Positions 28,517-38,600 of a stretch of 64,000 bases of DNA are shown here, piece by piece (positions within the stretch are counted from its first letter, which is position 1; the number at the start of each line of letters is the position of its first letter). The translations under genes were made by a program, and so were the position numbers. The notes under the pieces were generated by a model. It was not told the origin of the DNA and did not search any database. It worked only from the letters and a program-made list of their open reading frames with translations. Origin of the DNA: a bacterium (GTDB taxonomy: Bacteria > Bacillota > Bacilli > Lactobacillales > Streptococcaceae); the NCBI GenBank assembly GCA_905221095.1, contig CAJNBV010000006.1, positions 1-64,000 of the forward strand. The letters are read 5' to 3'.

Positions 28517-29044
28517 ATGGCGATTGAAAATTACATGCCAGATTTTGCTGTGGAAGCAGTCTATGATCTGACAGTCCCAAGCCTGCAGGCGCAGGGAATC
28601 AAGGCTGTTTTGGTCGATTTGGACAATACCCTCATAGCTTGGAACAACCCTGACGGGACGCCAGAAATGAAGCAATGGCTACATGACCTTCGGGACGCGG
28701 GCATTCGCATTATCGTGGTCTCAAATAACACCAAAAAACGAGTTCAACGAGCAGTTGAAAAATTTGGGATTGATTACGTCTACTGGGCCTTGAAGCCCTT
28801 CACATTTGGGATTGACCGTGCCATGAAGGAATTTCACTATGAGAAAAGTGAAGTGGTTATGGTCGGTGACCAGCTGATGACCGATATTCGAGCAGCCCAC
28901 CGTGCAGGCATTCGCTCAATCTTGGTCAAGCCCTTGGTGCAGCACGATTCTATCAAGACGCAGATTAACCGTGCTCGTGAGCGCCGTGTTATGCGAAAAA
29001 TCACTGAAAAGTACGGACCGATTACATATAAAAAAGGAATTTAA
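28517..29044 (+). CDS. yqeG: YqeG-family HAD IIIA-type phosphatase
   Basis: 175 residues from the ATG at 28517, which has AAAAGGA 6 nt upstream; longer in-frame extensions overlap corA and are unlikely. HAD motif I is DLDNT at 34-38, motif II lies in IIVVSNNTKKR, and the acidic motif is MVGDQLMTDI. The family is widespread next to yqeH in Firmicutes but its substrate is unknown (phosphatidylglycerophosphate phosphatase-like activity is discussed for relatives). It is 2 nt from yqeH. Confidence 0.9.
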   Translation: MAIENYMPDFAVEAVYDLTVPSLQAQGIKAVLVDLDNTLIAWNNPDGTPEMKQWLHDLRDAGIRIIVVSNNTKKRVQRAVEKFGIDYVYWALKPFTFGIDRAMKEFHYEKSEVVMVGDQLMTDIRAAHRAGIRSILVKPLVQHDSIKTQINRARERRVMRKITEKYGPITYKKGI

Positions 29045-29046
29045 CT

Positions 29047-30153
29047 ATGGAAGAAATTCTCTGTATTGGTTGTGGAGCAACCATTCAGACGACAGACAAG
29101 GCTGGACTTGGCTTTACCCCCCAGTCAGCACTTGAAAAAGGTTTAGAGACTGGCGAAGTTTATTGCCAACGTTGTTTCCGTCTCCGCCATTACAATGAAA
29201 TCACTGATGTTCAGTTGACGGATGATGATTTCCTCAAGCTCTTGCATGAGGTGGGAGACAGCGATGCCTTGGTGGTCAATGTCATTGACATCTTTGATTT
29301 TAATGGCTCTGTCATCCCAGGCTTGCCACGTTTTGTATCGGGCAATGATGTTCTCTTGGTCGGAAATAAAAAAGATATCCTGCCTAAGTCAGTTAAACCG
29401 GGTAAGATTAGCCAGTGGCTCATGGAACGTGCCCACGAAGAAGGACTTCGTCCTGTCGATGTCGTCCTAACTTCAGCACAGAATAAGCACGCCATTAAGG
29501 AAGTCATTGACAAGATTGAACACTACCGTAAGGGTCGTGATGTCTATGTGGTTGGTGTAACCAACGTTGGAAAATCAACCCTTATCAATGCTATTATCCA
29601 AGAAATCACGGGTGATCAGAATGTCATTACGACTTCGCGTTTCCCAGGGACAACCTTGGACAAGATTGAGATTCCGCTTGACGACGGCTCTTATATCTAC
29701 GATACACCGGGAATTATCCACCGTCACCAGATGGCCCATTACTTGACTGCTAAAAATCTCAAGTATGTTAGCCCTAAAAAGGAAATCAAGCCAAAAACCT
29801 ATCAGCTTAACCCTGAGCAAACCCTGTTTTTAGGCGGTTTGGGACGCTTTGACTTTATATCAGGAGAAAAACAAGGATTCACAGCCTTCTTTGATAATGA
29901 ACTCAAGCTCCACCGTACCAAACTAGAAGGCGCTAGTGCTTTCTATGACAAGCACCTTGGAACACTTCTGACACCACCAAATAGTAAGGAAAAAGAAGAT
30001 TTCCCAAAACTAGTCCAGCATGTATTTAACATCAAGGACAAGACAGACCTAGTCATCTCAGGCCTAGGCTGGATCCGCGTAACAGGCACAGCAAAAGTCG
30101 CCGCCTGGGCACCCGAAGGCGTCGCAGTCGTCACACGAAAAGCAATTATTTAA
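29047..30153 (+). CDS. yqeH: Ribosome biogenesis GTPase YqeH
   Basis: 368 residues. A treble-clef zinc finger (Cys6, Cys9, Cys40, Cys43) is followed by a circularly permuted GTPase domain: G4 NKKD at 107-110, G1 GVTNVGKST at 170-178, G2 in FPGTT and G3 DTPG at 219-222. YqeH acts in 30S subunit assembly. It sits in the conserved yqeG-yqeH-(aroE)-yhbY-nadD-yqeK-rsfS block; aroE is absent here, as I recall for streptococci. Confidence 0.95.
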   Translation: MEEILCIGCGATIQTTDKAGLGFTPQSALEKGLETGEVYCQRCFRLRHYNEITDVQLTDDDFLKLLHEVGDSDALVVNVIDIFDFNGSVIPGLPRFVSGNDVLLVGNKKDILPKSVKPGKISQWLMERAHEEGLRPVDVVLTSAQNKHAIKEVIDKIEHYRKGRDVYVVGVTNVGKSTLINAIIQEITGDQNVITTSRFPGTTLDKIEIPLDDGSYIYDTPGIIHRHQMAHYLTAKNLKYVSPKKEIKPKTYQLNPEQTLFLGGLGRFDFISGEKQGFTAFFDNELKLHRTKLEGASAFYDKHLGTLLTPPNSKEKEDFPKLVQHVFNIKDKTDLVISGLGWIRVTGTAKVAAWAPEGVAVVTRKAII

Positions 30154-30209
30154 ACACAGAAAGGAAAGGGTTGTCTGAATTCGGGCGAGCAGGGCGAGCC
30201 CCATAGAGA

Positions 30210-30342
30210 ATACTTTTCGCTGTGGTGTCAGTTGGTACAAGTGCTCGTACCAACTGCGGAAAATTTGAGACCTTAGGCTCAAATTTTAGTCATGAAAGTC
30301 CGAAGGACTTTGCTGACGTCCGTCACCACTTCAGAAAAGTAT
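30210..30342. other. Multi-hairpin element (three arms enclosed by an outer stem)
   Basis: Three perfect hairpins lie in a row: CAGTTGGTAC/GTACCAACTG (30229-30256), AAAATTTGAG/CTCAAATTTT (30260-30287) and AAAGTCC/GGACTTT (30295-30311). They are enclosed by an outer stem, ATACTTTTC (30210-30218) with GAAAAGTAT (30334-30342) and GTGGTG (30222-30227) with CACCAC (30324-30329). Both DNA strands can fold this way. It fills the gap between yqeH and yhbY. It could be a small mobile repeat (MITE-like) or a structured leader RNA of the yhbY-nadD genes. Confidence 0.6.
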
Positions 30343-30367
30343 AAAAAGAAACTCTTTTAAAAAAATT

Positions 30368-30679
30368 ATGTCATTAACATCGAAACAACGTGCCTTCCTC
30401 AACAGCCAGGCACACACCCTCAAACCCATCATCCAAATCGGGAAAAATGGACTTAACGACCAAATCAAAACCAGCGTCCGTCAGGCTCTTGACGCTCGTG
30501 AATTGATCAAGGTAACTCTTTTACAAAACACAGATGAAAACATCCACGAAGTAGCTGAAATTTTGGAAGAAGAAATCGGTGTGGATACAGTCCAAAAAAT
30601 CGGACGCATCTTGATTTTGTTTAAACAATCTAGCAAGAAAGAAAATCGCAAGATTTCTAAAAAAGTAAAAGAAATTTAA
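30368..30679 (+). CDS. yhbY: YhbY-family ribosome assembly RNA-binding protein
   Basis: 103 residues with the CRM (CRS1-YhbY) domain: LTSKQRAFLNSQAHTLKPI, the IQIGKNGLND loop and the C-terminal GRILILFKQSSKK. It associates with pre-50S particles in bacteria. No good Shine-Dalgarno sequence is visible upstream; the region before the ATG is A/T-only, so translation may depend on the structured element upstream or on an unpaired leader. Confidence 0.93.
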   Translation: MSLTSKQRAFLNSQAHTLKPIIQIGKNGLNDQIKTSVRQALDARELIKVTLLQNTDENIHEVAEILEEEIGVDTVQKIGRILILFKQSSKKENRKISKKVKEI

Positions 30680-30730
30680 CCACTATACTCCAAACAACTG
30701 TTTTTACAGAGAAATAAAGGAGACTAGCCT

Positions 30731-31360
30731 ATGGCAATCGAATTATTGACTCCCTTTACCAAGGTAGAGTTGGAGCCAGAAATCAAGGAGAAAAAACGCA
30801 AACAAGTCGGGATTTTAGGGGGAAATTTTAACCCTGTTCACAATGCCCATCTGATCGTTGCGGACCAAGTACGCCAACAGTTGGGACTGGACCAGGTTTT
30901 GCTCATGCCTGAATACCAACCTCCTCATGTAGATAAAAAGGAAACCATTCCTGAACACCATCGTCTCAAGATGCTTGAGTTGGCGATTGAGGGGATTGAA
31001 GGTTTAGCCATTGAAACAATCGAGCTAGAGCGCAAGGGTATTTCTTACACCTACGACACCATGAAAATTTTGACAGAGCAACATCCGGATACGGATTATT
31101 ACTTCATTATTGGTGCGGATATGGTGGACTATCTGCCTAAGTGGTACCGAATTGATGAGCTGGTCGATCTGGTTCAGTTTGTGGGGGTTCAGCGCCCACG
31201 CTACAAGGCAGGGACTTCCTATCCCGTTATCTGGGTGGATGTGCCTCTCATGGATATCTCGTCCAGCATGGTGCGTGATTTCCTTGCCCAAGGTCGAAAA
31301 CCTAACTTTCTCCTACCTCAGCCGGTGCTAGACTACATCGAGAAGGAGGGGCTCTACTGA
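30731..31360 (+). CDS. nadD: Nicotinate-nucleotide adenylyltransferase NadD
   Basis: 209 residues. The nucleotidyltransferase motif [12 protein letters not shown] begins near residue 30 and the C-terminal SSSMVRDFL is typical. It converts nicotinate mononucleotide and ATP to deamido-NAD. An AAAGGAG site precedes the ATG, and the TGA stop overlaps the yqeK ATG by one base. An N-terminal extension of about 25 residues ([20 protein letters not shown]) before the catalytic domain is usual for streptococcal NadD. Confidence 0.95.
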   Translation: MAIELLTPFTKVELEPEIKEKKRKQVGILGGNFNPVHNAHLIVADQVRQQLGLDQVLLMPEYQPPHVDKKETIPEHHRLKMLELAIEGIEGLAIETIELERKGISYTYDTMKILTEQHPDTDYYFIIGADMVDYLPKWYRIDELVDLVQFVGVQRPRYKAGTSYPVIWVDVPLMDISSSMVRDFLAQGRKPNFLLPQPVLDYIEKEGLY

Positions 31361-31953
31361 TGGCTTATCAAGACTATATCAACTGTTCCCGTGAGGCTTT
31401 GTTGGAAAAAATGGCAGAGCTTCTACCTGAAAAACGTTTAACCCATTGTCTAGGTGTAGAGAGTGCAGCCATAGAGCTAGCCGAGAGATTTGGAGTCGAT
31501 GCCGAGAAAGCAGGTCTAGCAGGGCTCCTTCATGACTATGCTAAAAAGCTATCAGATCAGGAATTTCTGGACTTGATTGACCGTCAGCAGCTAGACCCTG
31601 ACCTCAAAAACTGGGGCAATAATGTCTGGCATGGCATGGTCGGAATTTACAAAATTCAGGAAGATTTGGATTTGCATGATTCAGAAATCATGCGAGCCAT
31701 TGAAATCCATACAGTCGGTGCTGGTCAGATGACTGATCTTGATAAGGTTATCTATGTCGCAGACTATATCGAACACAATCGGACCTTTCCAGGTGTGGAT
31801 GTGGCACGTGAAATTGCTGAGCTATCGCTCAATAAGGCAGTGGCCTACGAAACAGCTCGTACTGTGGAGCATCTAGCTCATCAGGGATTCCCCATCTATC
31901 CCCAAACCCTTGAAACCTATAACGCCTTTGTGCACTATTTGAAAGAGGACTAA
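31360..31953 (+). CDS. yqeK: YqeK HD-domain Ap4A hydrolase
   Basis: 197 residues with an HD hydrolase domain: H in [10 protein letters not shown] in LLHDYAKK, H in EIHTVG and D in [12 protein letters not shown]. Symmetrical Ap4A hydrolase activity has been shown for YqeK of Firmicutes. It is fused translationally to nadD through a TGATG junction and abuts rsfS directly. Confidence 0.93.
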   Translation: MAYQDYINCSREALLEKMAELLPEKRLTHCLGVESAAIELAERFGVDAEKAGLAGLLHDYAKKLSDQEFLDLIDRQQLDPDLKNWGNNVWHGMVGIYKIQEDLDLHDSEIMRAIEIHTVGAGQMTDLDKVIYVADYIEHNRTFPGVDVAREIAELSLNKAVAYETARTVEHLAHQGFPIYPQTLETYNAFVHYLKED

Positions 31954-32307
<354 letters not shown>

Positions 32308-32313
32308 AAGACG

Positions 32314-32345
32314 AACTCAGTTGTAGCCAACTGGGTTTTATTTGC
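32314..32345 (+). terminator. Terminator after rsfS
   Basis: AACTCAGTTG-tagc-CAACTGGGTT is a 10-bp stem with one G-T pair, followed by TTATTT. Confidence 0.65.
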
Positions 32346-32411
32346 TTATTTTAGAAAATTTGATAGAAAGGTAAAGAGCGAGTGGTGTTTGCTATGGAGG
32401 CTCTTGGTATC

Positions 32412-33158
32412 ATGATTATGGCAACTTATGAAACCTTTGCGGCTGTTTACGATGCTGTGATGGATGATAGTTTATACGATAAATGGACGGATTTTTCTCT
32501 GCGCCATTTGCCTAAGACCAAGGAGAGAAACAAACTCTTAGAATTGGCTTGTGGGACAGGCATCCAGTCTGTTCGCTTTTCTCAAGCTGGCTTTGATGTA
32601 ACTGGACTTGACTTGAGCGCGGATATGCTGAAGATTGCTGAGAAGAGAGCGACTTCAGCCAAGCAAAAGATTGATTTTATTGAAGGCAATATGTTGGATT
32701 TATCCAAGGTGGGTCAATACGATTTTATCACTTGTTATTCGGACTCTATCTGCTATATGCAGGATGAGGTGGAAGTAGGGGACGTCTTTAAGGAAGTGTA
32801 TAACGCTCTTAATGAAGACGGAGTTTTCATCTTTGACGTGCATTCGATCTACCAGACAGATGAGGTTTTTCCAGGCTATTCCTACCATGAAAATGCGGAA
32901 GATTTTGCCATGCTTTGGGACACCTATGAGGATGCGGCGCCTCACTCCATCGTGCATGAGTTGACTTTCTTTATCAAGGAAGCTGATGGTTCCTTTAGTC
33001 GTCACGATGAAGTACATGAGGAGCGGACCTATGAAGTCTTGACCTATGATATTTTGCTGGAACAGGCTGGTTTCAAGTTCTTCAAGCTCTACGCGGACTT
33101 TGAGGACAAGGAGCCAATAGAAACCAGTACCCGTTGGTTTTTTGTGGCGCAGAAGTAG
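32412..33158 (+). CDS. Class I SAM-dependent methyltransferase (YqeM-like)
   Basis: About 248 residues. SAM-binding motif I is LLELACGTGIQSVRF and motif II lies in DVTGLDLSADML, with the post-motif FDVHSIYQTDE. The start is uncertain: GGAGG at 32396-32400 supports ATG 32412 or ATG 32418 (MATYETFAAVYDAVMD, the usual N-terminus), while a GTG at 32382 is also in frame. It is conserved in this position in streptococci. The substrate is unknown. Confidence 0.88.
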   Translation: MIMATYETFAAVYDAVMDDSLYDKWTDFSLRHLPKTKERNKLLELACGTGIQSVRFSQAGFDVTGLDLSADMLKIAEKRATSAKQKIDFIEGNMLDLSKVGQYDFITCYSDSICYMQDEVEVGDVFKEVYNALNEDGVFIFDVHSIYQTDEVFPGYSYHENAEDFAMLWDTYEDAAPHSIVHELTFFIKEADGSFSRHDEVHEERTYEVLTYDILLEQAGFKFFKLYADFEDKEPIETSTRWFFVAQK

Positions 33159-33167
33159 GAGATTACT

Positions 33168-34265
33168 ATGATCATCACAGGGATTATCGCGGAGTTCAAT
33201 CCTTTTCATAATGGCCACAAATACCTGCTTGAGCAGGCGGAGGGGCTGAAAATTGTTGCCATATCTGGAAATTTCATGCAGCGTGGAGAGCCTGCTATCG
33301 TGGACAAGTGGACACGGGCTCAGATGGCGTTGGGAAACGGAGCGGATCTGGTAGTGGAATTGCCCTTTTTAGTTAGTGTTCAGGCGGCAGATTTCTTTGG
33401 CCAAGGAGCTGTGGATATCTTGGCGCGGTTGGGGATTGATACTCTATCCTTTGGGACGGAGGAAGTTCTGGATTATCAGAAAATCGCTGACTTATACACA
33501 GAAAAAGGTGCTGAGATGGAGAAATTTGTGGAAAATCTTCCTGATTCCCTCTCTTATCCCCAGAAGACACAGGCCATGTGGAAGGAATTTGCAGGTCTTG
33601 ATTTTTCAGGCAATACACCCAATCATGTCCTTGCTCTGGCCTATGCCAAGGCGGTTGCAGGACGAAACATCAAGTTGCATCCGATTCAGCGTCAGGGGGC
33701 AGGTTATCATTCAGTGGACAAGGATGTGGACTTTGCATCGGCGACGGCCCTCCGTCAGCACCAGAATGACAAAGATTTCTTAGAACGCTTTATGCCATCT
33801 GTTGCTCTCTTTGAGCAGGCGAGTAAGGTGAGTTGGGATGACTATTTTCTATTTCTCCGATATCAAATCTTGTCAAATCCAGACCTAACAACCATTTATC
33901 AGGTCAATCAAGAAATGGAAGTGCGTATCAAAGATGCCATCAAGACAGCCCAATCTGTGGAAGACTTGGTTGAGGCGGTTGCCACCAAACGCTACACCAA
34001 GGCGCGTGTCAGACGACTTTTGACCTATATCTTGGTGCAAGCTAGAGAAAGTGATTTGCCAGAAGGGATTCATGTCCTTGGATTTACTGAAAATGGCAGA
34101 CAGCATCTCAAGTCTCTGAAAGTACAGGTTAATCTAGTTAGCCGAATTGGAAAAGAACCTTGGGATGCTATGACCCAAAAAGCAGACCAGATTTACCAAC
34201 TAGGAAATCCAAGTATAGCAGAACAGAATTTTGGAAGAGTGCCAATAAGAATAGAAACAAACTAG
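33168..34265 (+). CDS. tmcAL: tRNA(Met) cytidine acetate ligase TmcAL
   Basis: 365 residues, shorter than the ~400 of B. subtilis TmcAL (YlbM). The nucleotidyltransferase motif [19 protein letters not shown] lies at the N-terminus; [10 protein letters not shown] and [10 protein letters not shown] follow. The enzyme makes N4-acetylcytidine at the wobble position of elongator tRNA(Met) from acetate and ATP. TAGGAG precedes the ATG and the gene lies 9 nt after the methyltransferase. Confidence 0.93.
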   Translation: MIITGIIAEFNPFHNGHKYLLEQAEGLKIVAISGNFMQRGEPAIVDKWTRAQMALGNGADLVVELPFLVSVQAADFFGQGAVDILARLGIDTLSFGTEEVLDYQKIADLYTEKGAEMEKFVENLPDSLSYPQKTQAMWKEFAGLDFSGNTPNHVLALAYAKAVAGRNIKLHPIQRQGAGYHSVDKDVDFASATALRQHQNDKDFLERFMPSVALFEQASKVSWDDYFLFLRYQILSNPDLTTIYQVNQEMEVRIKDAIKTAQSVEDLVEAVATKRYTKARVRRLLTYILVQARESDLPEGIHVLGFTENGRQHLKSLKVQVNLVSRIGKEPWDAMTQKADQIYQLGNPSIAEQNFGRVPIRIETN

Positions 34266-34280
34266 AATATGGATAGGATA

Positions 34281-34328
34281 AAAAGAACCTACTAAAAGTT
34301 GGGAAATGACTTTCAGTTGGTTCTTTTC
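34281..34328. terminator. Bidirectional terminator between tmcAL and the XRE gene
   Basis: AAAAGAACC and GGTTCTTTT flank an inner imperfect stem (ACT-AAAAG / CTTTC-AGT). It is T-rich on either strand, so it can end both tmcAL and the convergent regulator gene. Confidence 0.7.
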
Positions 34329-34418
34329 TTGTTCTCTGTTATAAAGTATTGAATACCTTATAAATTTGCTCTATTAGAAGTCTTGTGTATTCCTTGAAAG
34401 CTTCCTTACCATCTATAT

Positions 34419-34796
34419 TTATTTGATGTTTTTTACAATTTCATTAAAGGAGGATATAATTTTTCCTTGTTTCTCTTTGGGTAACTTTGTTAGGTTGTCG
34501 AAAAGTATTTCTAGGGAGTCTTCACTCTCTGAGTCGTATTCTTTTAGCTTAAGGAAGTCTTTTCTTTCTGTATCATATCCTTGTAGGTTAAAGAATTCTT
34601 CTACAGTAATACCTAATGCTTTGATTACCGATTCAAGAGTTTTTATCTTAAAATCATATTTCATATTTTCCATGTTTTGAATTGCCTTGATACCCAAGCC
34701 AGCTAATTCTGATAATTTCTCTTGACTTAATCTCTGTTCTTTTCGACATTCACGGATTCGAAAAGCTATATGTTTTTGTAATCTATCATGTTTCAT
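34419..34796 (-). CDS. XRE-family helix-turn-helix regulator (first copy)
   Basis: 125 residues from the ATG at 34796 (MKHDRLQKHIAFRIREC); an ATG four codons earlier (34808) is equally possible and neither has a clear ribosome site. The HTH covers residues ~10-65 (LSQEKLSELAGLGIKAIQNM). The acidic C-terminal part reads ILFDNLTKLPKEKQGKIISS. It is clearly paralogous to the protein at 35153-35491. A TACAATA-N21-TATTGTA repeat (34837-34871) upstream may be an operator. Its target is unknown. Confidence 0.78.
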   Translation of the reverse strand: MKHDRLQKHIAFRIRECRKEQRLSQEKLSELAGLGIKAIQNMENMKYDFKIKTLESVIKALGITVEEFFNLQGYDTERKDFLKLKEYDSESEDSLEILFDNLTKLPKEKQGKIISSFNEIVKNIK

Positions 34797-35152
34797 ACTA
34801 TATATCATTTTACTATCTATTTTCTTTAAAAATAAGTACAATAAACCATACAAAATAACAAAAGTATTGTAAAATGGCACAAAAGGTAATAAATGGACTG
34901 AAAACCATACAATCGGAATTTAGATAAGATTGATTCTAGGTTAAAAGATAGAGAGAAGATAGTAGTCATAGTCGCAATTGATTCAGCTAGAAGTAAGGGA
35001 TTTGTTAGTCTAATCGACACTCGAAAATAGTATTTTGAACTATTTGTATCTAGTTTTCTATATAAAAGTAAAAAAGAAAGCTTTGTGCCTTCTTAAAAAA
35101 TTATGGGAAATCTAATGATTACGAATGATAAAGAAGCAAATCAGAACATCCG
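34797..35152. other. AT-rich spacer between the two XRE genes
   Basis: No supported gene. It holds the upstream region of the first XRE gene with the TACAATA/TATTGTA inverted repeat (34837-34871) and the terminator of the second XRE gene (35069-35094, minus strand). Confidence 0.5.
35069..35094 (-). terminator. Terminator of the second XRE gene
   Basis: On the minus strand AAGAAGGC-acaaa-GCTTTCTT pairs fully with one G-T wobble and is followed by TTTT. Confidence 0.65.
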
Positions 35153-35491
35153 TTATTTGACTTCTTTAAGGATGAGTATCAAGGCATCTAAAACTCGGGA
35201 GCGTTGTTCAGTTGGAAGAGTTTTTAATTCATCAACAAGTAGAGAAATTTTGGGGTCTTCTTCTTTTAACTGTATATCAAAGAATGTATCCAAATCTACT
35301 TCTAAGGCTTCCATTACTTTCTCTAGAGTTTGAATTTTTAAGTTAGTTGAAAGATTTTCTAATTTGTAGATATAATTAGTACCCAAATCAGCCATCTCTT
35401 CTAGTTGTTCTTGAGTATATCCTCTTTCTAAACGTAATAGACGGATTCTTTTAGAGATGTAATCTTGAAGATTGCTTTTGTTATTTGTCAT
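35153..35491 (-). CDS. XRE-family helix-turn-helix regulator (second copy)
   Basis: 112 residues. HTH residues ~10-65 (YTQEQLEEMADLGTNYIYKL, then LKIQTLEKVMEALEVDLDTFF) and a C-terminal LVDELKTLPTEQRSRVLDA that parallels the first XRE protein. GAGG lies 8 nt before the ATG. The start codon and ribosome site fall inside an inverted repeat (35488-35514). The gene is divergent from the SEC10/PgrA-type surface protein with about 135 nt between them, so control of that gene or autoregulation is plausible but not shown. Confidence 0.82.
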   Translation of the reverse strand: MTNNKSNLQDYISKRIRLLRLERGYTQEQLEEMADLGTNYIYKLENLSTNLKIQTLEKVMEALEVDLDTFFDIQLKEEDPKISLLVDELKTLPTEQRSRVLDALILILKEVK

Positions 35492-35514
35492 GTAGTACCT
35501 CGCTACTTACATGA
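35488..35514 (-). promoter_or_regulatory. Inverted repeat enclosing the ribosome site and start codon of the second XRE gene
   Basis: On the minus strand TCATGTA-A-GTA-GCGAGG-TAC-TACATGA forms a 10-bp stem with one bulged A and a 6-nt loop containing the GAGG ribosome site; the ATG is in the 3' arm. It could act as a DNA operator or as a translation-limiting RNA hairpin. Confidence 0.5.
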
Positions 35515-35565
35515 TACAGTCAAAATGGTACAAATTTTAGACTTTTTAAAGTTATTTTATATATA

Positions 35566-35597
35566 AACAACCTTTAAAAGTTGTTTTATGGTATAAT
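35566..35597 (+). promoter_or_regulatory. Promoter of the choline-binding surface protein with overlapping inverted repeat
   Basis: The extended -10 TATGGTATAAT has its TATAAT at 35592-35597. The inverted repeat AACAAC-N8-GTTGTT (35566-35585) covers the expected -35 position, a good place for a repressor. Confidence 0.5.
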
Positions 35598-35626
35598 AAG
35601 TTTATAAAGAAAAAAGAGGGAACAAT

Positions 35627-38600
35627 ATGAAAAAATCAACAATCGTAATGACAGCAGCAATTGCAGCAGCATCCTTAGCCCACACAGTAGGAGCAGAAGA
35701 AGTCGCTCCAAAACCAGTGAATGTAGAAGCGCCAAAGGCGGAGGTTGTGGAAACAACTACTCCTGCGGTGGCGACAAAAGAAGAAGTTACTACAAAAGAA
35801 GCAGAAGCTAAGAAAGCTAATCAAGAAGTAGCGGAAGCAAAACAGGCGGTTAAGGATGCCAAACGTGCTACAAATGAAGCGGATTCTCTTGTCAATGAGA
35901 AAACAGACGCCGTGAAAAAGGCGGAAGACTTTGCGAAGAAGGCAAGCCCAGCAGTTATTGCAGAAGCAGAAAAAGAAGTTGTGAAGGCTGAGTCTGCTGT
36001 TCCTGCAAAAGAAGAAGCTGTTAAACAAGCAGAAGCAAAAGCTACAGAAACAAATCAAGCGGTATCTGCACAAGAAGCGGTTGTAGCAGAAAAAGAAGCT
36101 ACACAAACTGAAAAAGAAAAAGCACTTACAAGTGCCACAGAAGCGGTTCAAATCGCCACAGACGCGGTTAATGGCAAAGGCTTGGAAAATGCCAAGGAAG
36201 TACAAAAAGAAGCCGTAGAAGCGGAAAAAACAAGCAAACAAGCGCAAACAGATGCAGAAACTGCCTTAAAAAATGCAGAACAAGCAAATCAAGCTACAAA
36301 CGCGCAAATTGAAGATACAAAAGCAGATATTGCTACAAAAACCCAAGCGGTATCAGATGCCAAAGCACACCAAGCACAAGCAGAACAAGCTCTTAAAGCG
36401 GTAACTGCTGAGGTAGAAGCTCTTATTGAGTCATCAAAACCACTTGCAAAAGGGTCTATTCAATTCAAAGAAGCCTTTGTTTCAAAAATCAAAGAAAAAA
36501 TCCAGTTGAATAAGGACTACTGGGCAATTCCAGATAATAAACTTACTCAAGCGGATATTGATAAATTTGAAGCTCGTAATAAAGAGTTGAAAAAAGAAAT
36601 CACTGACATGGTTGGAGATAGCATTCAATCTAAAAACCTTGTCTTGAGCGAAGCGGATAAGGCTGATAAGACACAGTATGATGTTAATAATCTTCCAAAA
36701 GAAGTCCGTGATGACTTGACACTTTTCGCCGCAGATTTGATTTCAAACCTGCGTGAGCAGTTGGGTCTTACAGACGTTGTTGTAACAAAAGACTCCTTTG
36801 AGTTCGCAGAAAAAGTCGCAAAAGAGTACATCAAAGGTGGTTGGTCTAGCGATATGCTTGAATTATATCGTGCTCGTGGAGGTCGCGGTCACTATGCCAA
36901 GGGTATCCATAAGGTTGCTGATGATTATGGTTTGAACGGTTTCCATCCTACGGAAGCTGAAATGAATAAAGGTATCCAAGGATATGAAAATTCAGAATCT
37001 CACACTGTATTAGGTTCTGTGAAATTGACTAAGTCTGAAATGCGTAAAGAGTTAGTTCAGTCTCTTTCAGATTTAGTTAGTAATGAACAAGACTATGGGC
37101 ATCTTGTAGGTATTTTAAAATTTGATAATCCTGCTGAAATCTCTTACTTTGGAGGTTTTGCTCAAAGTGTTAGTAATGATCTTTACACTAATCATTACAT
37201 CACAGGTACGATTGAAAGTCGAGTAAAAAACTCAAAATTCAACACAACTGAAGTCACTAATCCTTACACAATCGCTCGCAAAGGTGCTTCAACCAATACT
37301 GAGCTAGAAGCTAAAAAAGCAGAAAAAGCTCAAGCAGAAACTGCTTTGACACAAGCAAACCAAGATGTCAAGTCTGCTGAGACTGCTCTCAATTCTGCAA
37401 AAAATCTCTTGAAGTCACAAGAAGCTCAACTTAAAGATACAGTAGCCTTGAAACAAACTCTTCAATCTGCTACAACAACTCATAATCAAGCCGTTGTTGC
37501 TCTTTCAAATGCCAATGCCTTGGTTGCTACCTTGTCTGCTACAAAGGCAGATAAAGAAGCGAAGTTGGCAGAATTGAAAGCAACTGCAAAACAAGCAGAG
37601 AAAGAATTGAACCAAGCCAAAGCAGAAACAAAAGCAGAGAAAGCAACTCTTTCTTCTCTTCAAGAGAAAGCAGAAGAAGCTACTCAAGCGGTATCAGTTG
37701 CCAAAGAAGCGCTTAACCAAGCAAAAGCACAAGTTGTTTCTTCAAAAGAGTTGGTTGAAGATTTGAAAGCTGCTGCAAAAGAGCTTGAAACTCGCAAGGC
37801 AGAGTTGAAAGACGCAGAAGAAGCGCTCAAAGAAGCCAAAGCAAACCAAGCAACTGCGCAAGAAGCACTTGAAGCAAAAGAGAAAGTAGCCAAAGAAGCG
37901 AATAAGGCTTATGCGACAGCAAAAGGAAGTTACGAAGCAGAACAGGCTCGTCTTCAAGCAGAAGAAGCTAAGAAACATCCTGTAACAGATAAGGGTATTC
38001 CTGAAGTTCGTCCAGCTCTGCCAGAGTTCGCACTTCCAACAATTCCATCTGCTCCAAGCGCTCCTAGCGTTCCTAGTGCACCTGTTGCTCCTGTAGTTCC
38101 ATTTGTTTCATCAACTCCACGAGTTGAAGTTCCTGTTGTGAATAACAATGGTGGGGTGTCTGGCCAAGATAAAGCAAAAGTAGATGTAGTTGACAAACAA
38201 AAAACGGAAACTAAGAATACAAAAGATTCTCAAGTTGGTAACTGGATTGAGTCAGCTGGTCGCTGGTGGTATCAGCATGAAGACGGTTCCTACACTAGCA
38301 ACGGTTGGGAACAAATCAAGGGTAGATGGTATTACTTTGACAGTACAGGCTGGATGCAAACTGGCTGGGTCAAAACTGGTGGTTCATGGTATTACTTGAA
38401 TGAAACAGGTTCACTGGCTACAGGCTGGGTCAAAGACAATGGCACATGGTACTATCTTAAAGATAGCGGTAAAATGGCTACTGGTTGGGTAAAAGATAAT
38501 GATACATGGTATTATCTTGATAGCGCTGGAGCTATGAAAACAGGCTGGTTTACAGTTTCTGGTAAATGGTACTATGCCTATAGTTCAGGAGCCTTAGCAA

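Noticed and set aside
34826..35020. Hydrophobic minus-strand frame between the two XRE genes as a small membrane protein
   Set aside because: It has no ribosome site and its composition is what AT-rich intergenic DNA gives by chance; I kept the region as non-coding.
35675..38196. Long minus-strand open frames across the coiled-coil surface protein
   Set aside because: They are Cys/Phe-rich antisense images of an Ala/Lys/Glu-rich protein and have no ribosome sites.
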